A stretch of DNA of 64,000 nt from Nitrospira sp. (GCA_018242765.1 JAFEBH010000002.1:434001-498000); one strand, 5' to 3'; positions 27,216 to 36,958 are shown, counted from the first letter of the stretch. Notes: generated from the letters alone by a model not told the origin. Numbers and translations: made by a program.

Positions 27216-29990
27216 TCACCATCGTTTCACCCACTTGATTCCTTCAACGACGGCCAGCGGGAGCAGCCCCATGGCCACCATCAGCTCCCAATCCTCGATC
27301 GGCAAGAGCGCAACCTTAAAAATGGGTTCCACGATCGGAATGGTCAGAATGCCGACTTGTAGAACCAGAGACGCAACCACGGCCCAGAGGAGGGCGTGAT
27401 TAGTCGTCACCCCTACATGAAATAACGACCAGCGGTCGCTCCGACAATTAAAGGCATGCACCAACTGCGCGGCAACCATCACGGTAAACGTGACGGTCCG
27501 TGCCTGATCGATCGGCTGTTGCCAAACAAACAGACTATACGAAAACGCGCTCAGTGCGATGACCGCCAACATCAGCCCCTCACCGGCGATGGTCCAGAGT
27601 CTGCCACCATCCAGTAAGCGTGCCTGGGCTTGTCGTGGTGACTGCTGCATCAGATCGGGCGCTTTCGGATCGACCGCCAGGGCGAGGGCTGGGAAACCGT
27701 CGGTCACGAGATTCATCCAGAGAATGTGAATCGGCAGGAGCGGAAGCGGCAGGCCGAACAGGGTCGCAAACAGCATGACGAGCACCTCGCTCACGTTGCA
27801 CGACAGGAGAAAATGTACCGTCTTCCTGATGTTGTCGAAGATGCCTCGCCCCTCCTCGACCGCAGCGGCAATCGAGGCAAAGTTATCGTCCGTCACCACC
27901 ATGTCCGACGCTTCCTTGGTCACATCGGTGCCGGCCATCCCCATCGCCACACCGATATCGGCAGCCTTGATCGCCGGCGCATCGTTGACCCCATCGCCGG
28001 TCATCGCGACGATCGCCCCATTCCGCTTCCAGGCCTGGACGACCCGGAGTTTATGCTCGGCGGATACCCGGGCATACACCGTCACGTGCTCGACCTGTTG
28101 CGTCAATTGCTCGTCGGTGAAACCATCAAGCTCAGCCCCGGACAAGGCCATGTCGTCATTGCGCTGTAAGCCCAGCTCACGCGCGATCGCGACCGCTGTC
28201 TCCTTGTGATCACCGGTGATCATGGCTGTTCTGATGCCGGCTTGTCGGCAAAGACGCACGGCCTCAGTGGCTTCCGGCCGTAAGGGATCCTTCATCGCGA
28301 AGAGACCAAGAAAAATCAGATTGCGCTCAACCTCTTCCTCCGCATTCACCTGCTGGCCGAGAGGCCGATAGGCAACGCCCAGGACCCGGAGAGCCTGTTG
28401 GGCTAACGACGCGTTGGCTGCACCGATCAACCGCCGATGTTCTTCATCAAGTGCCTCGGTCCGTCCTTCTCGCGTAAGACGTGCGGCACAGTGCTTCAAC
28501 AAGACATCGGGGGCTCCTTTGCTGTACGCCATACGACCGTGTTCTGTACGGCGAATGATCGTCATCATCTTCCGTTCGGCATCGAACGGAATTTCCCTCT
28601 CCAACGGCGATTGGCCCTCCAGTTCAGCCTTCGTAAGACCGGCCTTTTCCGCGGCAACGAGCAGCGCCCCTTCTGTTGGATCACCGATGATCCGCCAAGC
28701 CCCATTCTGTTGTTGCAATGTCGCACCGTTACACAGCACGGCCGCAGTCAGAAGATCGCGTAGACCAAGGGGAAGTGCTGAGTCACCAGAGTGATAACCG
28801 CGCCCTTGGTTTGAAAACTCCGCACCCAGGACTCTTGGCTCAATACTGCATTCTCGAATCTCACCCACCGGTTCATACCCTTCGCCCGTTACTTCGAACG
28901 TTTCATTGTCGACGACTAACTTCGTCACCGTCATTTCGTTCTTCGTCAATGTGCCGGTCTTATCGGTGCAGATCACGCTGGCGGATCCGAGTGTCTCGAC
29001 GGCAGGGAGTTTCCGAATCAATGCATGTCGTTTGGCCATACGGGTAACACCCACAGCTAGGGTGATCGTGACGATGGCGGGAAGCCCCTCAGGCACAGCT
29101 GCGACTGCGAGGCTCACCGAGATGAGAAACATCTCCACCAACGGTTCCCCCCGGAGAAAGCCGAGCACGAATACAATTGCCACAACACCGAGCGCAAGCC
29201 ACAGGAGAGTCGAACCGAATTGTTCCAATCGTCGCTGCAACGGAGTTTCGGCACGTTCCGCCTCAGCGGCCTTCTGGATCAGAGCGGCGATCCGACCTAG
29301 TTCCGTACCCACACCGGTCGCGACGACCAGCCCACGGGCCTTACCGGAGACGGCCACAGTGCCCATAAACACCATGTTGCGTTGATCGGCCAACGGGACT
29401 TCGTCCGCCTCAAGGCGCTCCGCCTGTTTCTGGACTGGTGTCGACTCGCCGGTGAGGGAGGCTTCTTGAGCCTGAAAATTCGTGGTGTAGAACAAGCGGG
29501 CATCGGCAGGAATTCGGTCGCCTGCTTCAAGAACGACTATGTCTCCCCTGACGAGTTCTCGAGCCGGAACAGACTGCAGCGTACCGGCCCGGATGACGCG
29601 GGCCATTGTGACCGACATCTTGCGCAATGCCGCCAGCGATTGCTCGGCTCGGAATTCCTGCACGAATCCCAGTATCCCATTGAGAAAGACGATGGCCAGA
29701 ATTGCCGCCGCATCGATCCAGTCTTCCAACAAGCCAGAGACAATGGCCGCCCCGATCAGCACCCACACGATGAGGCTGGCGAATTGCGAGAGAAAGAGTT
29801 TCAGCAAGGAGGGAGGCGGAGCTTCGGGTAATTCGTTGGGACCATCTTGTGCTCGCCGGCATGCCACGTCATCAATGGGCAGGCCGCTGTGAAGATCTGT
29901 CCGGAGTTCATCAACCAGAGCTTCAGCCGGCTTGGCATACCAAGCTCTCACGTCGACTATCCCACTTGGTGCCTGCAATGTCGTTCCCAT
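27216..29990 (-). CDS. Ca2+-type P-type ATPase (P2A/P2B)
   Basis: A 924-residue pump. The ATG at 29990 has GGTGAG 4 bases upstream; a GTG three codons earlier is possible. Motifs: TGES, phosphorylated Asp343 in [22 protein letters not shown]4 [13 protein letters not shown]5 SCNVSEV and M6 [12 protein letters not shown] keep the Ca2+ ligands of SERCA (Glu309, Asn768, Glu771, Asn796, Thr799, Asp800). In M8 the sequence AAQLVHAFN has Gln where SERCA has Glu908, as in plasma-membrane-type pumps that carry one Ca2+. It most likely exports Ca2+ (or Mn2+). A ruined Na+/Ca2+ antiporter gene lies 66 bases upstream on the same strand, so the pump may once have been second in a Ca2+ operon. Confidence 0.92.
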   Translation of the reverse strand: MGTTLQAPSGIVDVRAWYAKPAEALVDELRTDLHSGLPIDDVACRRAQDGPNELPEAPPPSLLKLFLSQFASLIVWVLIGAAIVSGLLEDWIDAAAILAIVFLNGILGFVQEFRAEQSLAALRKMSVTMARVIRAGTLQSVPARELVRGDIVVLEAGDRIPADARLFYTTNFQAQEASLTGESTPVQKQAERLEADEVPLADQRNMVFMGTVAVSGKARGLVVATGVGTELGRIAALIQKAAEAERAETPLQRRLEQFGSTLLWLALGVVAIVFVLGFLRGEPLVEMFLISVSLAVAAVPEGLPAIVTITLAVGVTRMAKRHALIRKLPAVETLGSASVICTDKTGTLTKNEMTVTKLVVDNETFEVTGEGYEPVGEIRECSIEPRVLGAEFSNQGRGYHSGDSALPLGLRDLLTAAVLCNGATLQQQNGAWRIIGDPTEGALLVAAEKAGLTKAELEGQSPLEREIPFDAERKMMTIIRRTEHGRMAYSKGAPDVLLKHCAARLTREGRTEALDEEHRRLIGAANASLAQQALRVLGVAYRPLGQQVNAEEEVERNLIFLGLFAMKDPLRPEATEAVRLCRQAGIRTAMITGDHKETAVAIARELGLQRNDDMALSGAELDGFTDEQLTQQVEHVTVYARVSAEHKLRVVQAWKRNGAIVAMTGDGVNDAPAIKAADIGVAMGMAGTDVTKEASDMVVTDDNFASIAAAVEEGRGIFDNIRKTVHFLLSCNVSEVLVMLFATLFGLPLPLLPIHILWMNLVTDGFPALALAVDPKAPDLMQQSPRQAQARLLDGGRLWTIAGEGLMLAVIALSAFSYSLFVWQQPIDQARTVTFTVMVAAQLVHAFNCRSDRWSLFHVGVTTNHALLWAVVASLVLQVGILTIPIVEPIFKVALLPIEDWELMVAMGLLPLAVVEGIKWVKRW

Positions 29991-30055
29991 GCGTCTCACC
30001 CTCTCAATATCTCAGCAGGGGGCATGCCAAGTGGATCACGACCTATGGGGCATCT

Positions 30056-30445
30056 TTATACTGTCCGCTGTAGCGTAATGCCACGTGAGCAGAGAACCAT
30101 GGTGGCCAAATGCAACATGCGAGTATGGGTGGAACTGACGGCGCTCAATATCCCTCCCTGCTGATACGCAAGATCGGCAAAGAAAAACGCCGCTGGAGTG
30201 AACGCGTTGCTGCCAAAGAGATTCCCAACAGCCGGATCGAAAGCCCCTCATTGAACCGCTGCAATCGAGACGACCAGCTCCGGCAATGATGTCGTAATTA
30301 CCACCAATGAGGTTCCGATAAAGGTCGCCGTAATATCGATTTTCTCTGCGATCCGCCCAGCCGATCAGGCAAAGATAGAAGCGGCAACCAACAAGGCAAG
30401 GGCACCAATCAATTCGGCGCTTCGATCTCCATAACGTAAGATTCT
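30056..30445 (-). pseudogene. Decayed Na+/Ca2+ antiporter (CaCA family), C-terminal half
   Basis: Reading the minus strand in one frame from 30445 gives ILRYGDRSAELIGALALLVA, a TGA at 30365-30367, then RIAEKIDITATFIGTSLVV and ITTSLPELVVSIAAVQ, a second TGA at 30248-30250, then GAFDPAVGNLFGSNAFTPAA and FFFADLAYQQGGILSAVSST, ending with TAA at 30056-30058. TSLPELVVSIAA and NLFGSNAF are the alpha-repeat signature of calcium/cation antiporters. Both internal stops are TGA, as expected from CGA or GGA mutation; the frame is otherwise preserved, so decay is recent. The N-terminal half is missing: the DNA from 30446 to 30616 shows only doubtful membrane-like fragments (PAIPGLVLAVTAMAIV). It lies directly upstream of the Ca2+-ATPase gene. 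Confidence 0.82.
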
Positions 30446-30616
30446 TGTCCCCGATTAGGGACGATGGCCATAGCAGTGACAGCCAAGACGAGCCCTGGAA
30501 TGGCCGGGGTCATGTCTCCGGATAGAGAGCAAGCGGCAGGACACACCCCACAGTCGGGAACAGGCTACCCGACAAGGTGTGAGGATCCGATCACAAGGAG
30601 GCGCGCGGCTGGATGC

Positions 30617-30910
30617 CTACCATTGATCTCGGAAAAAGAGGAAGTAGCCGATCGCAACCGCAATCGCTTGGAGCAAGATAAACCACCGCAAGAGCCCCCA
30701 ATGGGTTCCTGCGCGGCTCTCCACCATTCTCATGCTCGCCATCATCGACGGTTGTGAGAGAATGAACGATGCCACCAGTTCCCGAGCATCTTCTCGGCTG
30801 AGGTTTCGCTCAAGCTGAACCTGTTCGATTGCTTTATTGCGGTCACCCTGCAACAGCGCTTCCATTGCCTTCTTGGGAAGATCAACCTCCCATTGAATTT
30901 CGTTCGCCAT
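30617..30910 (-). CDS. Small membrane protein with L7/L12 C-terminal-like domain (paralogue 1)
   Basis: A 97-residue protein. The N-terminal part (about 10-50) has KKAMEALLQGDRNKAIEQVQ followed by LSREDARELVASFI. This is the helix-turn-helix layout of the ribosomal protein L7/L12 C-terminal domain (pattern I-x-K-x-h-R-x-x-x-x-h-x-L-x-E-A-K-x-L-V). A single transmembrane helix closes the protein (ILLQAIAVAIGYFLFF). It is paralogous to the gene at 44602-44883, which has the same architecture. Function unknown; a membrane-tethered protein-binding module is suggested. It stands divergent from the aldehyde dehydrogenase gene. Confidence 0.75.
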   Translation of the reverse strand: MANEIQWEVDLPKKAMEALLQGDRNKAIEQVQLERNLSREDARELVASFILSQPSMMASMRMVESRAGTHWGLLRWFILLQAIAVAIGYFLFFRDQW

Positions 30911-31025
30911 AGTGGTGGGGAGTGTACCAGAAAAGACTTCGTCCCGTCTCCATAGATTTCCGCGCTGTCATTGTAAGCCGAGCGCCGAAGGCCAACGCCC
31001 TCGACTCTACCCCGGCCAGTTCTTA

Positions 31026-31031
31026 TATAAT
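31026..31031 (+). promoter_or_regulatory. Probable -10 element of the aldehyde dehydrogenase gene
   Basis: A perfect TATAAT, 65 bases before the start codon. A weak TCGACT at 31001-31006 could act as -35 with a long 19-base spacing. No operator-like repeat is visible beside it. Confidence 0.45.
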
Positions 31032-31095
31032 AGGTCCGTACCCCACAACCCCCACAGACCTCACCTTCGATGAGGAGTCGAAACGGAGGATCATC

Positions 31096-32601
31096 ATGAC
31101 GACCGTCACTGCGCCTATCCCCTTGCACGCACAAGTCCAATCGTTCATCCGCACCCCCCGCAAGATGCTGATCGGCGGTCGGTGGCGCGACGCCGCCTCG
31201 GGCAAAACATTTGCCACCTATAACCCTGCCACCGGCGATACCCTCGTTCAGGTGGCCGAAGGTGATCATGTCGACGTAAACCATGCAGTCAAGGCAGCAC
31301 GAACCGCCTTTGAGAGTGGACCCTGGCGGAAGCTCACGGCCTCCGAACGTGGCAAACTGATCTGGAAGCTCGCTGACCTACTCGAGTCCCATGCAGAGGA
31401 GTTTGCCCAACTCGAATCGCTGGATAATGGGAAACCGGTTGGGGTGGCTCGAGTCGCGGATGTGGCACTCGCGGTAGATCTCTTCCGGTACATGGCAGGC
31501 TGGGCGACCAAAATCGAAGGCAACACGATTCCCATTTCCGTGCCCTACACCCCGGGCGCCAAGTATCTGGCCTATACCCTCCGTGAACCGGTGGGCGTCG
31601 TGGCGCAAATCATCCCTTGGAACTTCCCCCTCCTGATGGCGGCCTGGAAGCTCGGACCAGCGCTCGCCGCTGGCTGCACCGTGGTCTTGAAGCCGGCCGA
31701 GCAGACGCCGCTGTCGGCCTTGCGACTGGGTGAACTGATCTGCGAAGCGGGATTCCCGGACGGCGTCGTCAACATCGTACCTGGGTTCGGTGAAACGGCA
31801 GGCGCCGCCCTGGCGGCACACCCGGATGTCGACAAGGTGGCCTTCACCGGTTCCACCGAGGTAGGCAAGCTCATCCTCGGCGCAGCGGCCGGTAATCTCA
31901 AGAAGGTGTCGCTCGAGCTGGGAGGGAAATCACCCAACATCGTCTGCAAAGACGCCGACGTAGAAGCCTGCATCCCCGGAGTCTCCAGCGCGATTTTCTT
32001 CAACCATGGCCAATGTTGCTGCGCCGGTTCTCGTCTCTTCATCGAAAAGAACATCTTCGACCAAGTGGTCGAAGGAGTCGCAGCCAATGCGACGAAGATC
32101 AAAGTCGGTCCGGGGATGGATCCCACGACTCAAATGGGTCCACTCGTCTCGGATGAACAACAGCGGCGCGTCCTCAGCTATCTGGAGTCTGGGTTTTCTC
32201 AGGGAGCGAAGGCCGTGGTGGGCGGACACAAACTCGGAGACAAGGGCTACTTCGTGGAACCGACCGTCCTCGTCGACACTAAGCAGGACATGAAGGTCAT
32301 GCAGGAGGAAATCTTCGGGCCGGTCGTCTGTGCGATGCCCTTCACGGATGTGGAGGAAGTCCTTCCGGCTGCGAACAACTCTATCTACGGATTGGCCGCG
32401 GCGGTCTGGACCCGTGACATCGGCAAGGCCCACCGTATCGCGGCGGAACTGCGAGCCGGCTCCGTGTGGATCAACTGCTACAACATCTTTGACGCTGCCC
32501 TGCCGTTCGGCGGCTACAAGCAATCGGGCTGGGGCCGGGAAATGGGCCACGACGCGCTGGAACTCTACACCGAGGTGAAAGCCGTCACCGTGCGACTGTG
32601 A
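31096..32601 (+). CDS. NAD(P)+-dependent aldehyde dehydrogenase (ALDH1/2-like)
   Basis: A 501-residue soluble enzyme. The start at 31096 follows GGAGG by 6 bases; the upstream in-frame extension is not protein-like. The Rossmann-type coenzyme-binding region includes IPWNFPLLMAAWKLGPALAA and FTGSTEVGKLI. The catalytic Glu lies in LELGGKSPNIV (about residue 274) and the catalytic Cys in NHGQCCCAGS (about residue 308). The C-terminus has PFGGYKQSGWGREMG. The sequence is close to the retinal/betaine/acetaldehyde type of ALDH; the physiological aldehyde cannot be told. Likely monocistronic, with a TATAAT box 65 bases upstream. Possible roles are detoxification of aldehydes or glycine betaine synthesis. 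Confidence 0.95.
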   Translation: MTTVTAPIPLHAQVQSFIRTPRKMLIGGRWRDAASGKTFATYNPATGDTLVQVAEGDHVDVNHAVKAARTAFESGPWRKLTASERGKLIWKLADLLESHAEEFAQLESLDNGKPVGVARVADVALAVDLFRYMAGWATKIEGNTIPISVPYTPGAKYLAYTLREPVGVVAQIIPWNFPLLMAAWKLGPALAAGCTVVLKPAEQTPLSALRLGELICEAGFPDGVVNIVPGFGETAGAALAAHPDVDKVAFTGSTEVGKLILGAAAGNLKKVSLELGGKSPNIVCKDADVEACIPGVSSAIFFNHGQCCCAGSRLFIEKNIFDQVVEGVAANATKIKVGPGMDPTTQMGPLVSDEQQRRVLSYLESGFSQGAKAVVGGHKLGDKGYFVEPTVLVDTKQDMKVMQEEIFGPVVCAMPFTDVEEVLPAANNSIYGLAAAVWTRDIGKAHRIAAELRAGSVWINCYNIFDAALPFGGYKQSGWGREMGHDALELYTEVKAVTVRL

Positions 32602-32760
32602 AGAACAGTGGTCATAGCTGTTGGCGCTTCCGGAGTACAAGATCATCACGCTGCGGTGTGGCGCGCAATGGTTCCTTTTGTTCGTGGTAGGCAGTGACAC
32701 TCACGCAAGGGCTCTGATCGCAGGCAGGAGGCCCCAGTCGCAAGATCGCGCACGATCAGG

Positions 32761-33243
32761 ATGCGCTATACTTCGCGTATGCGCTTCCTGACACAGTACA
32801 CCGTCCCTGTGCTGATGGTCCTGCTGTCCATCGCGACGACAAGCATCAGTTCCGCAGAGCCCTCTCCTCGTTCGAAACCGCCTGCCTTACACTCGTATGC
32901 AGTGACATCCATTCAAGCGATTCTGTCTGACCCCGGACACTATCAGTTCCGAATCGTACGGATCCGAGGCGTCGTACAATCCATTATTCAGGTCCCGAAC
33001 TGGATCAAGTGCGGTCTTGCAGCCGCTTATAGGATACGTGTGGAGGACGAGTCTGGCGGACTGACGGTGATCGATCAGGGACCCTGCGCACGAGATTCGG
33101 GGAACAGCGGACCGGTGTTACCGGAAACGTTTGCCGACGGTGACCAGATTGATGCCCTCATTTTTGTCTCGTTCACAAATCAGCCACGCGAGTCTCCCAA
33201 TCCACCTGAGGGACTCCTCCAGTGGCTTGAGCGAGCCCCGTGA
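32761..33243 (+). CDS. Secreted small protein, OB-fold-like (paralogue A)
   Basis: About 160 residues. An N-terminal signal peptide (FLTQYTVPVLMVLLSIATTS) is followed by a beta-rich domain: SYAVTSIQAILSDPGHYQ, then IVRIRGVVQSI, YRIRVEDESGGLTVIDQGPC and DGDQIDALIFVSF. This repeats the pattern of the next gene (YVSIQTLLSPQAASYQ, VTLQGIANNI, FTLEDETGSIPVEVLGSC, EGETVRLTGTVHVL), so the two are paralogues with a nucleic-acid-type OB-like barrel exported to the periplasm. Two Cys may form a disulfide. Start is uncertain between 32761 and 32779. Function unknown. Confidence 0.7.
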   Translation: MRYTSRMRFLTQYTVPVLMVLLSIATTSISSAEPSPRSKPPALHSYAVTSIQAILSDPGHYQFRIVRIRGVVQSIIQVPNWIKCGLAAAYRIRVEDESGGLTVIDQGPCARDSGNSGPVLPETFADGDQIDALIFVSFTNQPRESPNPPEGLLQWLERAP

Positions 33244-33350
33244 CAGGACCGCGCTGTTCTTTACCATTCGGAATTCGCGGGACCTGAGCATCACCCTGCA
33301 GAGAAGAGATCTGCAGCTAGACTTAAGATAAGAAGAAGAGGAGGGGGCTC

Positions 33351-33785
33351 ATGGCGGTTCACCGCGGGATGATGCGCGGCCTTCTCATTGGCGGCATTTT
33401 ATTCTCGCCGACCTTGGTTGATGCCGGTGAACCGGAATACGTGTCTATTCAGACGTTGCTCTCGCCACAAGCCGCGTCTTATCAACGGCACATGGTGACC
33501 CTGCAGGGCATCGCGAACAACATCGAGATCATCCCACCAGCTCCTCCGAGACCCAGCAAACAGCCGTGTCTGCTCGTGTACGGTCGAGCGACGTTTACCC
33601 TGGAGGATGAAACGGGTTCAATTCCAGTGGAAGTCTTAGGATCGTGTAGCCCAACTGCGATGGATATGTTGCCAAGGGAAGGAGAGACGGTCCGCCTCAC
33701 CGGAACCGTACATGTCCTGAAAAGTGATTACCCACGCCACGTGATTGTTCAAGCCGCAACGATTCAGATTCTCGATCTTCCATAG
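33351..33785 (+). CDS. Secreted small protein, OB-fold-like (paralogue B)
   Basis: A 144-residue protein with GGAGG 7 bases upstream of the ATG. A short signal peptide (MRGLLIGGILFSPTLVDA) is followed by a compact beta-barrel-like domain with FTLEDETGSIPVEVLGSC and GETVRLTGTVHVL, a layout like bacterial OB-fold (tRNA anticodon/BOF type) domains. Two Cys residues (KQPCLLVYGR and GSCSP) could pair. It lies 107 bases after paralogue A on the same strand; the two probably arose by tandem duplication. Nothing in the sequence points to an enzyme activity. Confidence 0.75.
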   Translation: MAVHRGMMRGLLIGGILFSPTLVDAGEPEYVSIQTLLSPQAASYQRHMVTLQGIANNIEIIPPAPPRPSKQPCLLVYGRATFTLEDETGSIPVEVLGSCSPTAMDMLPREGETVRLTGTVHVLKSDYPRHVIVQAATIQILDLP

Positions 33786-33824
33786 AGCTGGACACCTGCC
33801 CTGAGAGGAACAGGTCAATGACTG

Positions 33825-34175
33825 TTAGAACACCATGACATGATCGCAGAGATATCGACCATTTTGATGGACTAATACCATTTCAGCCACAAACTCGCCT
33901 TTGGCTTTGGTAAAACGCTGTTTCCAAACGATGGCTGCCGACTCAGGCCGCTTGAACACCGCGACTAGCTGACGATCAGCGAAGAATCCTTTTTCCGTCT
34001 GATACTGCCGACACACTTTTTGCCGATACTCTTTCGTCACAATGTTCTTTATCCGATCACTGAAATCCCTGACGTGCGCCTCGTAATCGATTCGAGTGGA
34101 TGCCTCCATCAGATTGTCCATGATCGGCGTGGCGATCTCGAGAATGTCCGTGTCTGACAGATCCTCAAAATTCAT
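33825..34175 (-). CDS. Conserved-looking hypothetical protein, coupled to a methyltransferase
   Basis: A 116-residue soluble protein I do not recognise. The start at 34175 is preceded by GGAGG and lies 11 bases inside the upstream methyltransferase gene, so translation is coupled. It begins with an acidic helix (MNFEDLSDTDILEIATPIMD), then HVRDFSDRIKNIVTKEYRQK, and ends with a beta-rich half (QLVAVFKRPESAAIVWKQRF, VAEMVLVHQNGRYLCDHVM) that resembles an NTF2-like or DUF4864-type fold in spacing. No catalytic motif is evident. The longer frame to 34259 has no ribosome-binding site. Confidence 0.65.
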   Translation of the reverse strand: MNFEDLSDTDILEIATPIMDNLMEASTRIDYEAHVRDFSDRIKNIVTKEYRQKVCRQYQTEKGFFADRQLVAVFKRPESAAIVWKQRFTKAKGEFVAEMVLVHQNGRYLCDHVMVF

Positions 34176-34791
34176 ACGCCTCCATGACAGGCCAACGCTT
34201 CGACGCAGCACCACCGAGCTTTTCGGCTTCATAGTAATTATTTTCACCTTCATCGACATGCGTTCGGATCACACGAAAGCCGAGATGCTGGAGCGCGCGC
34301 GTGTACGCGATGCGACCGAGCGACCAACATTCGAGGCCGGTCGTGACATCCTGCCAAGTTCCTGTTTCGACAGGCGCGGTGAAAAGAAAACGCCCTCGTG
34401 GCTCGAGGATCTCCGATACCCGATGAAAAAGGGACAACTGTTCGTCTTCGCGAAGAAAAGCCAGGAGGCCGATGGAGATGACTGCCTCGAATGTCCGTCC
34501 AAAATAGTTACCGTCAAGAGCCGACGCACATTGCGTGGGAATCGTGGGAAAGCGCAATCGAAATTGCTTCAGCAACGTGGGCGAGGTATCGATCGCCCAT
34601 ACCGCAAGCCCAGACTCCACGAGGACCTGTGTAATGGGATACCCCCCGCCACAGGCGATTTCGACCACGGAAGTACCAAACGGGAGCGATCGTGCCCAAT
34701 GCTCGACGATCTCGACTCCGACACGAGATCGATCTCGATCGTCAAGATACTGCAGTGCCTGCATTTCATAGAAACGCCCCACATCGATCAT
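34165..34791 (-). CDS. SAM-dependent class I methyltransferase
   Basis: A 208-residue cytoplasmic enzyme. Motif I VVEIACGGGYPITQVL binds SAM, motif II ends with the acidic AVWAIDTSP, and the post-motif EAVISIGLLAFLREDEQ precedes LEPRGRFLFTAPVE. This is the Methyltransf_11/25 pattern. The substrate cannot be inferred. The 3' end overlaps the next gene by 11 bases. Its C-terminal region (HVDEGENNYYEAEKLG) is typical of small-molecule methyltransferases that lack an extra substrate domain. Confidence 0.85.
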   Translation of the reverse strand: MIDVGRFYEMQALQYLDDRDRSRVGVEIVEHWARSLPFGTSVVEIACGGGYPITQVLVESGLAVWAIDTSPTLLKQFRLRFPTIPTQCASALDGNYFGRTFEAVISIGLLAFLREDEQLSLFHRVSEILEPRGRFLFTAPVETGTWQDVTTGLECWSLGRIAYTRALQHLGFRVIRTHVDEGENNYYEAEKLGGAASKRWPVMEAYEF

Positions 34792-34888
34792 ACGGCTACG
34801 TCCTCCGGTAAAGAATTATGGGTCAACTCACGATGAACACGTTCTCTGGATAAGGATGTATTTCCCCTCCAAGCCTGTGACGTATCGG

Positions 34889-34917
34889 CACCCGGGAGAA
34901 AACCTGTCAGCCGGGTG
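34889..34917. terminator. Hairpin after the GH13 gene
   Basis: CACCCGG and CCGGGTG (7 bp perfect) around a 15-base loop, 65 bases beyond the stop of the minus-strand GH13 gene and upstream of the methyltransferase. No U tract, so it is only a plausible terminator. Confidence 0.35.
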
Positions 34918-34981
34918 TATTCACCGAGAGGAAACCTGGTTCTTCAGCCCGCTTTCCTTGAGCACTCAGCTGCCCCTCTGT

Positions 34982-36958
34982 TCAGAAATCTCCACCATCA
35001 CGTGTGAACACCAGCAGGCTGTTCGCGGGCAAGGTAAGACCGGCTGAAGCCGGCATTCCGTCCCATGACGATCCGTCCGCGTCGACGCCCCCGGGGTTGC
35101 CCTGTGCATGGGGGTTGAACCATTGGTCGTAGACATCGCTGTTGAAGATTTCGTTCCAGTGCCCTCCGCCGGGAAACCCAAGAGTGTAGTGAAACAGCGT
35201 CTGCTCATTCAGGCTGGCTACGACAACCACGTCTCGCCCGATATCAGGCACCCAACGGTGCATCGCGATCACCCGGTTGTCATGATGCACATGGAACACG
35301 TTGAGCCCTTCTCCGCGAAGCGCCGGATGCTTTCGCCGCAGCCACAGAAGATCGCGCGTGAAGCGGTGTTGATCCGACATGTGTTTGTCTTGGCCTTCAA
35401 GACCAGCCCACCAGATCAACAACTCCGGCCGCCCGGGCCAATCCGTCCAATACTTGTCCTCGAGAAATTCCTGACCCATGAAGATCATCGGGACACCTGG
35501 AGCGGTCAGCAACAGACCGGTCGCGACTTTGGCTCGACTGCGTGCATACCAGGACCGCGCGTCGGTCGGATCCGCGAGGGCGGCGATGCGTGGTTGACGG
35601 TCGCGACCCTCGTGATCGACGTACAACAAGTCATGATTCTCGATGCATTGCAACACGGTCCAACGGCCAGGGCTTTTGTGCGTGACGTACAGGGCATCGC
35701 GTAAGGGGTTGAGATTAACGTGGGTATCCCGACCTCCTGCACACTCCCCAATGACCGCACGTAGGCTGTCCCGAAGCGCGTCGCCGTAGCCAATGTCGAA
35801 GCCCATGCCATACGGAGGAGCGGCGATACCTTTCCACCGTTCATCATCCCAGTATTCGGCAATCTGAACGGCACTCGGCTTGACGAACCGTAGCGTGCTT
35901 GCCAGGTTCTGAGCAAAGGACCACCCACCGCTTTCCGCGATCACCGTGACCTGATCGTAACGCAGCCCATCCACGTGATACTCCTCCAGCAGAAACTTGG
36001 CATTATCAATCAGGAACTGTCGGACTTCGCGCTTCCAAAACGCGAAGACTCGCCCACCGGCATGGTCCTGATCGGTAAAGTACAGACTGTTGTTGTCGGT
36101 CGTGTACGGCTGCCGGTCGTAGAACTTGAGACTTTGATCGTCAAATCCGCCGCCCGCATGGTTATAGACGACATCCGTAATCACCGCGATGCCATACAGA
36201 TGGCAGAGGTCGATAAAGGCCTTGAACTGATTGATCTGGCCGGTCAGTTGAGCGGCCGTCATCGGAGCACATCCCTTGGCCGTCAGCAGGCGATTGACAC
36301 GACCGAGGTAGGGCGCAAGATCTTCAGGAGGAACGGAATAATCCATCTCGGGTGAAAACAGATCGGTGCCATTGTAGCCAAGGCTGTTCTCCCCCTGATA
36401 TTCCTGAAACGGCAGCGGCATAACCGCATTCACCCCGAGGTCGGCAAAATATTCGATCCGATCCACGACATCCAGAATCTTGCCGATGCGATGACGGCGA
36501 ATGTCGTTGCCGGCGCTATCCTTCGCGTAAAACACCCCGATATGAAACTGGTAGATGAGGAGATCATTGAAACCCGGTGGGCGGAACCCCTCGTCGTGCC
36601 ATGGATAGCCGGTCGGGTCGCGGACAATACAGTTGCAATCGGGATAGCCGTTCAACTCCAGTTCGCGTGCATACGGGTCGCGCTTGAAGCCTTCGCTCCC
36701 GGTTCCGACCACGTAGAAGCGGTACAGATCCCCATCCTTCACACCGGGAACAAAACCGGCCCAATAGCCATGGGCATCTTTCACGAGCAAGTCGGCTACC
36801 CGTTTGGGGAAAGCTCTGGGCGCAGTACCCGTCGGATGGCCCAGTGCGATGTAGACTTCCAGCGCCATCGGCGCCCAGGTGCGGAACGTGGCGCCACCAG
36901 GCACAACCGTGGCGCCGAGCGGCGTATTCGCTGTGATATTCAGTTGGGAGGTGGCCAT
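34982..36958 (-). CDS. GH13 alpha-amylase-family enzyme (branching/isoamylase-like)
   Basis: A 658-residue enzyme. The start at 36958 has AGGAGG 6 bases upstream. An N-terminal CBM48/E-set domain (GATFRTWAPMALEVYIALG) precedes the catalytic (beta/alpha)8 barrel. GH13 regions are visible: region I DVVYNHAGG, region II GLRYDQV with the nucleophile Asp near 335, region III QIAEYW with the acid/base Glu near 368, and region IV ENHDLLYV. A C-terminal beta domain follows. The layout matches 1,4-alpha-glucan branching enzymes and related transglycosidases; a trehalose-releasing or debranching role is also possible. With the debranching enzyme at 15443 and the GT4 gene it suggests glycogen-type metabolism. 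Confidence 0.87.
   Translation of the reverse strand: MATSQLNITANTPLGATVVPGGATFRTWAPMALEVYIALGHPTGTAPRAFPKRVADLLVKDAHGYWAGFVPGVKDGDLYRFYVVGTGSEGFKRDPYARELELNGYPDCNCIVRDPTGYPWHDEGFRPPGFNDLLIYQFHIGVFYAKDSAGNDIRRHRIGKILDVVDRIEYFADLGVNAVMPLPFQEYQGENSLGYNGTDLFSPEMDYSVPPEDLAPYLGRVNRLLTAKGCAPMTAAQLTGQINQFKAFIDLCHLYGIAVITDVVYNHAGGGFDDQSLKFYDRQPYTTDNNSLYFTDQDHAGGRVFAFWKREVRQFLIDNAKFLLEEYHVDGLRYDQVTVIAESGGWSFAQNLASTLRFVKPSAVQIAEYWDDERWKGIAAPPYGMGFDIGYGDALRDSLRAVIGECAGGRDTHVNLNPLRDALYVTHKSPGRWTVLQCIENHDLLYVDHEGRDRQPRIAALADPTDARSWYARSRAKVATGLLLTAPGVPMIFMGQEFLEDKYWTDWPGRPELLIWWAGLEGQDKHMSDQHRFTRDLLWLRRKHPALRGEGLNVFHVHHDNRVIAMHRWVPDIGRDVVVVASLNEQTLFHYTLGFPGGGHWNEIFNSDVYDQWFNPHAQGNPGGVDADGSSWDGMPASAGLTLPANSLLVFTRDGGDF

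Noticed and set aside
30248..30367. TGA codons as selenocysteine or recoded codons in the antiporter frame
   Set aside because: No SECIS-like hairpin is evident next to them, the antiporter family has no selenocysteine, and the N-terminal half is missing; decay is simpler.
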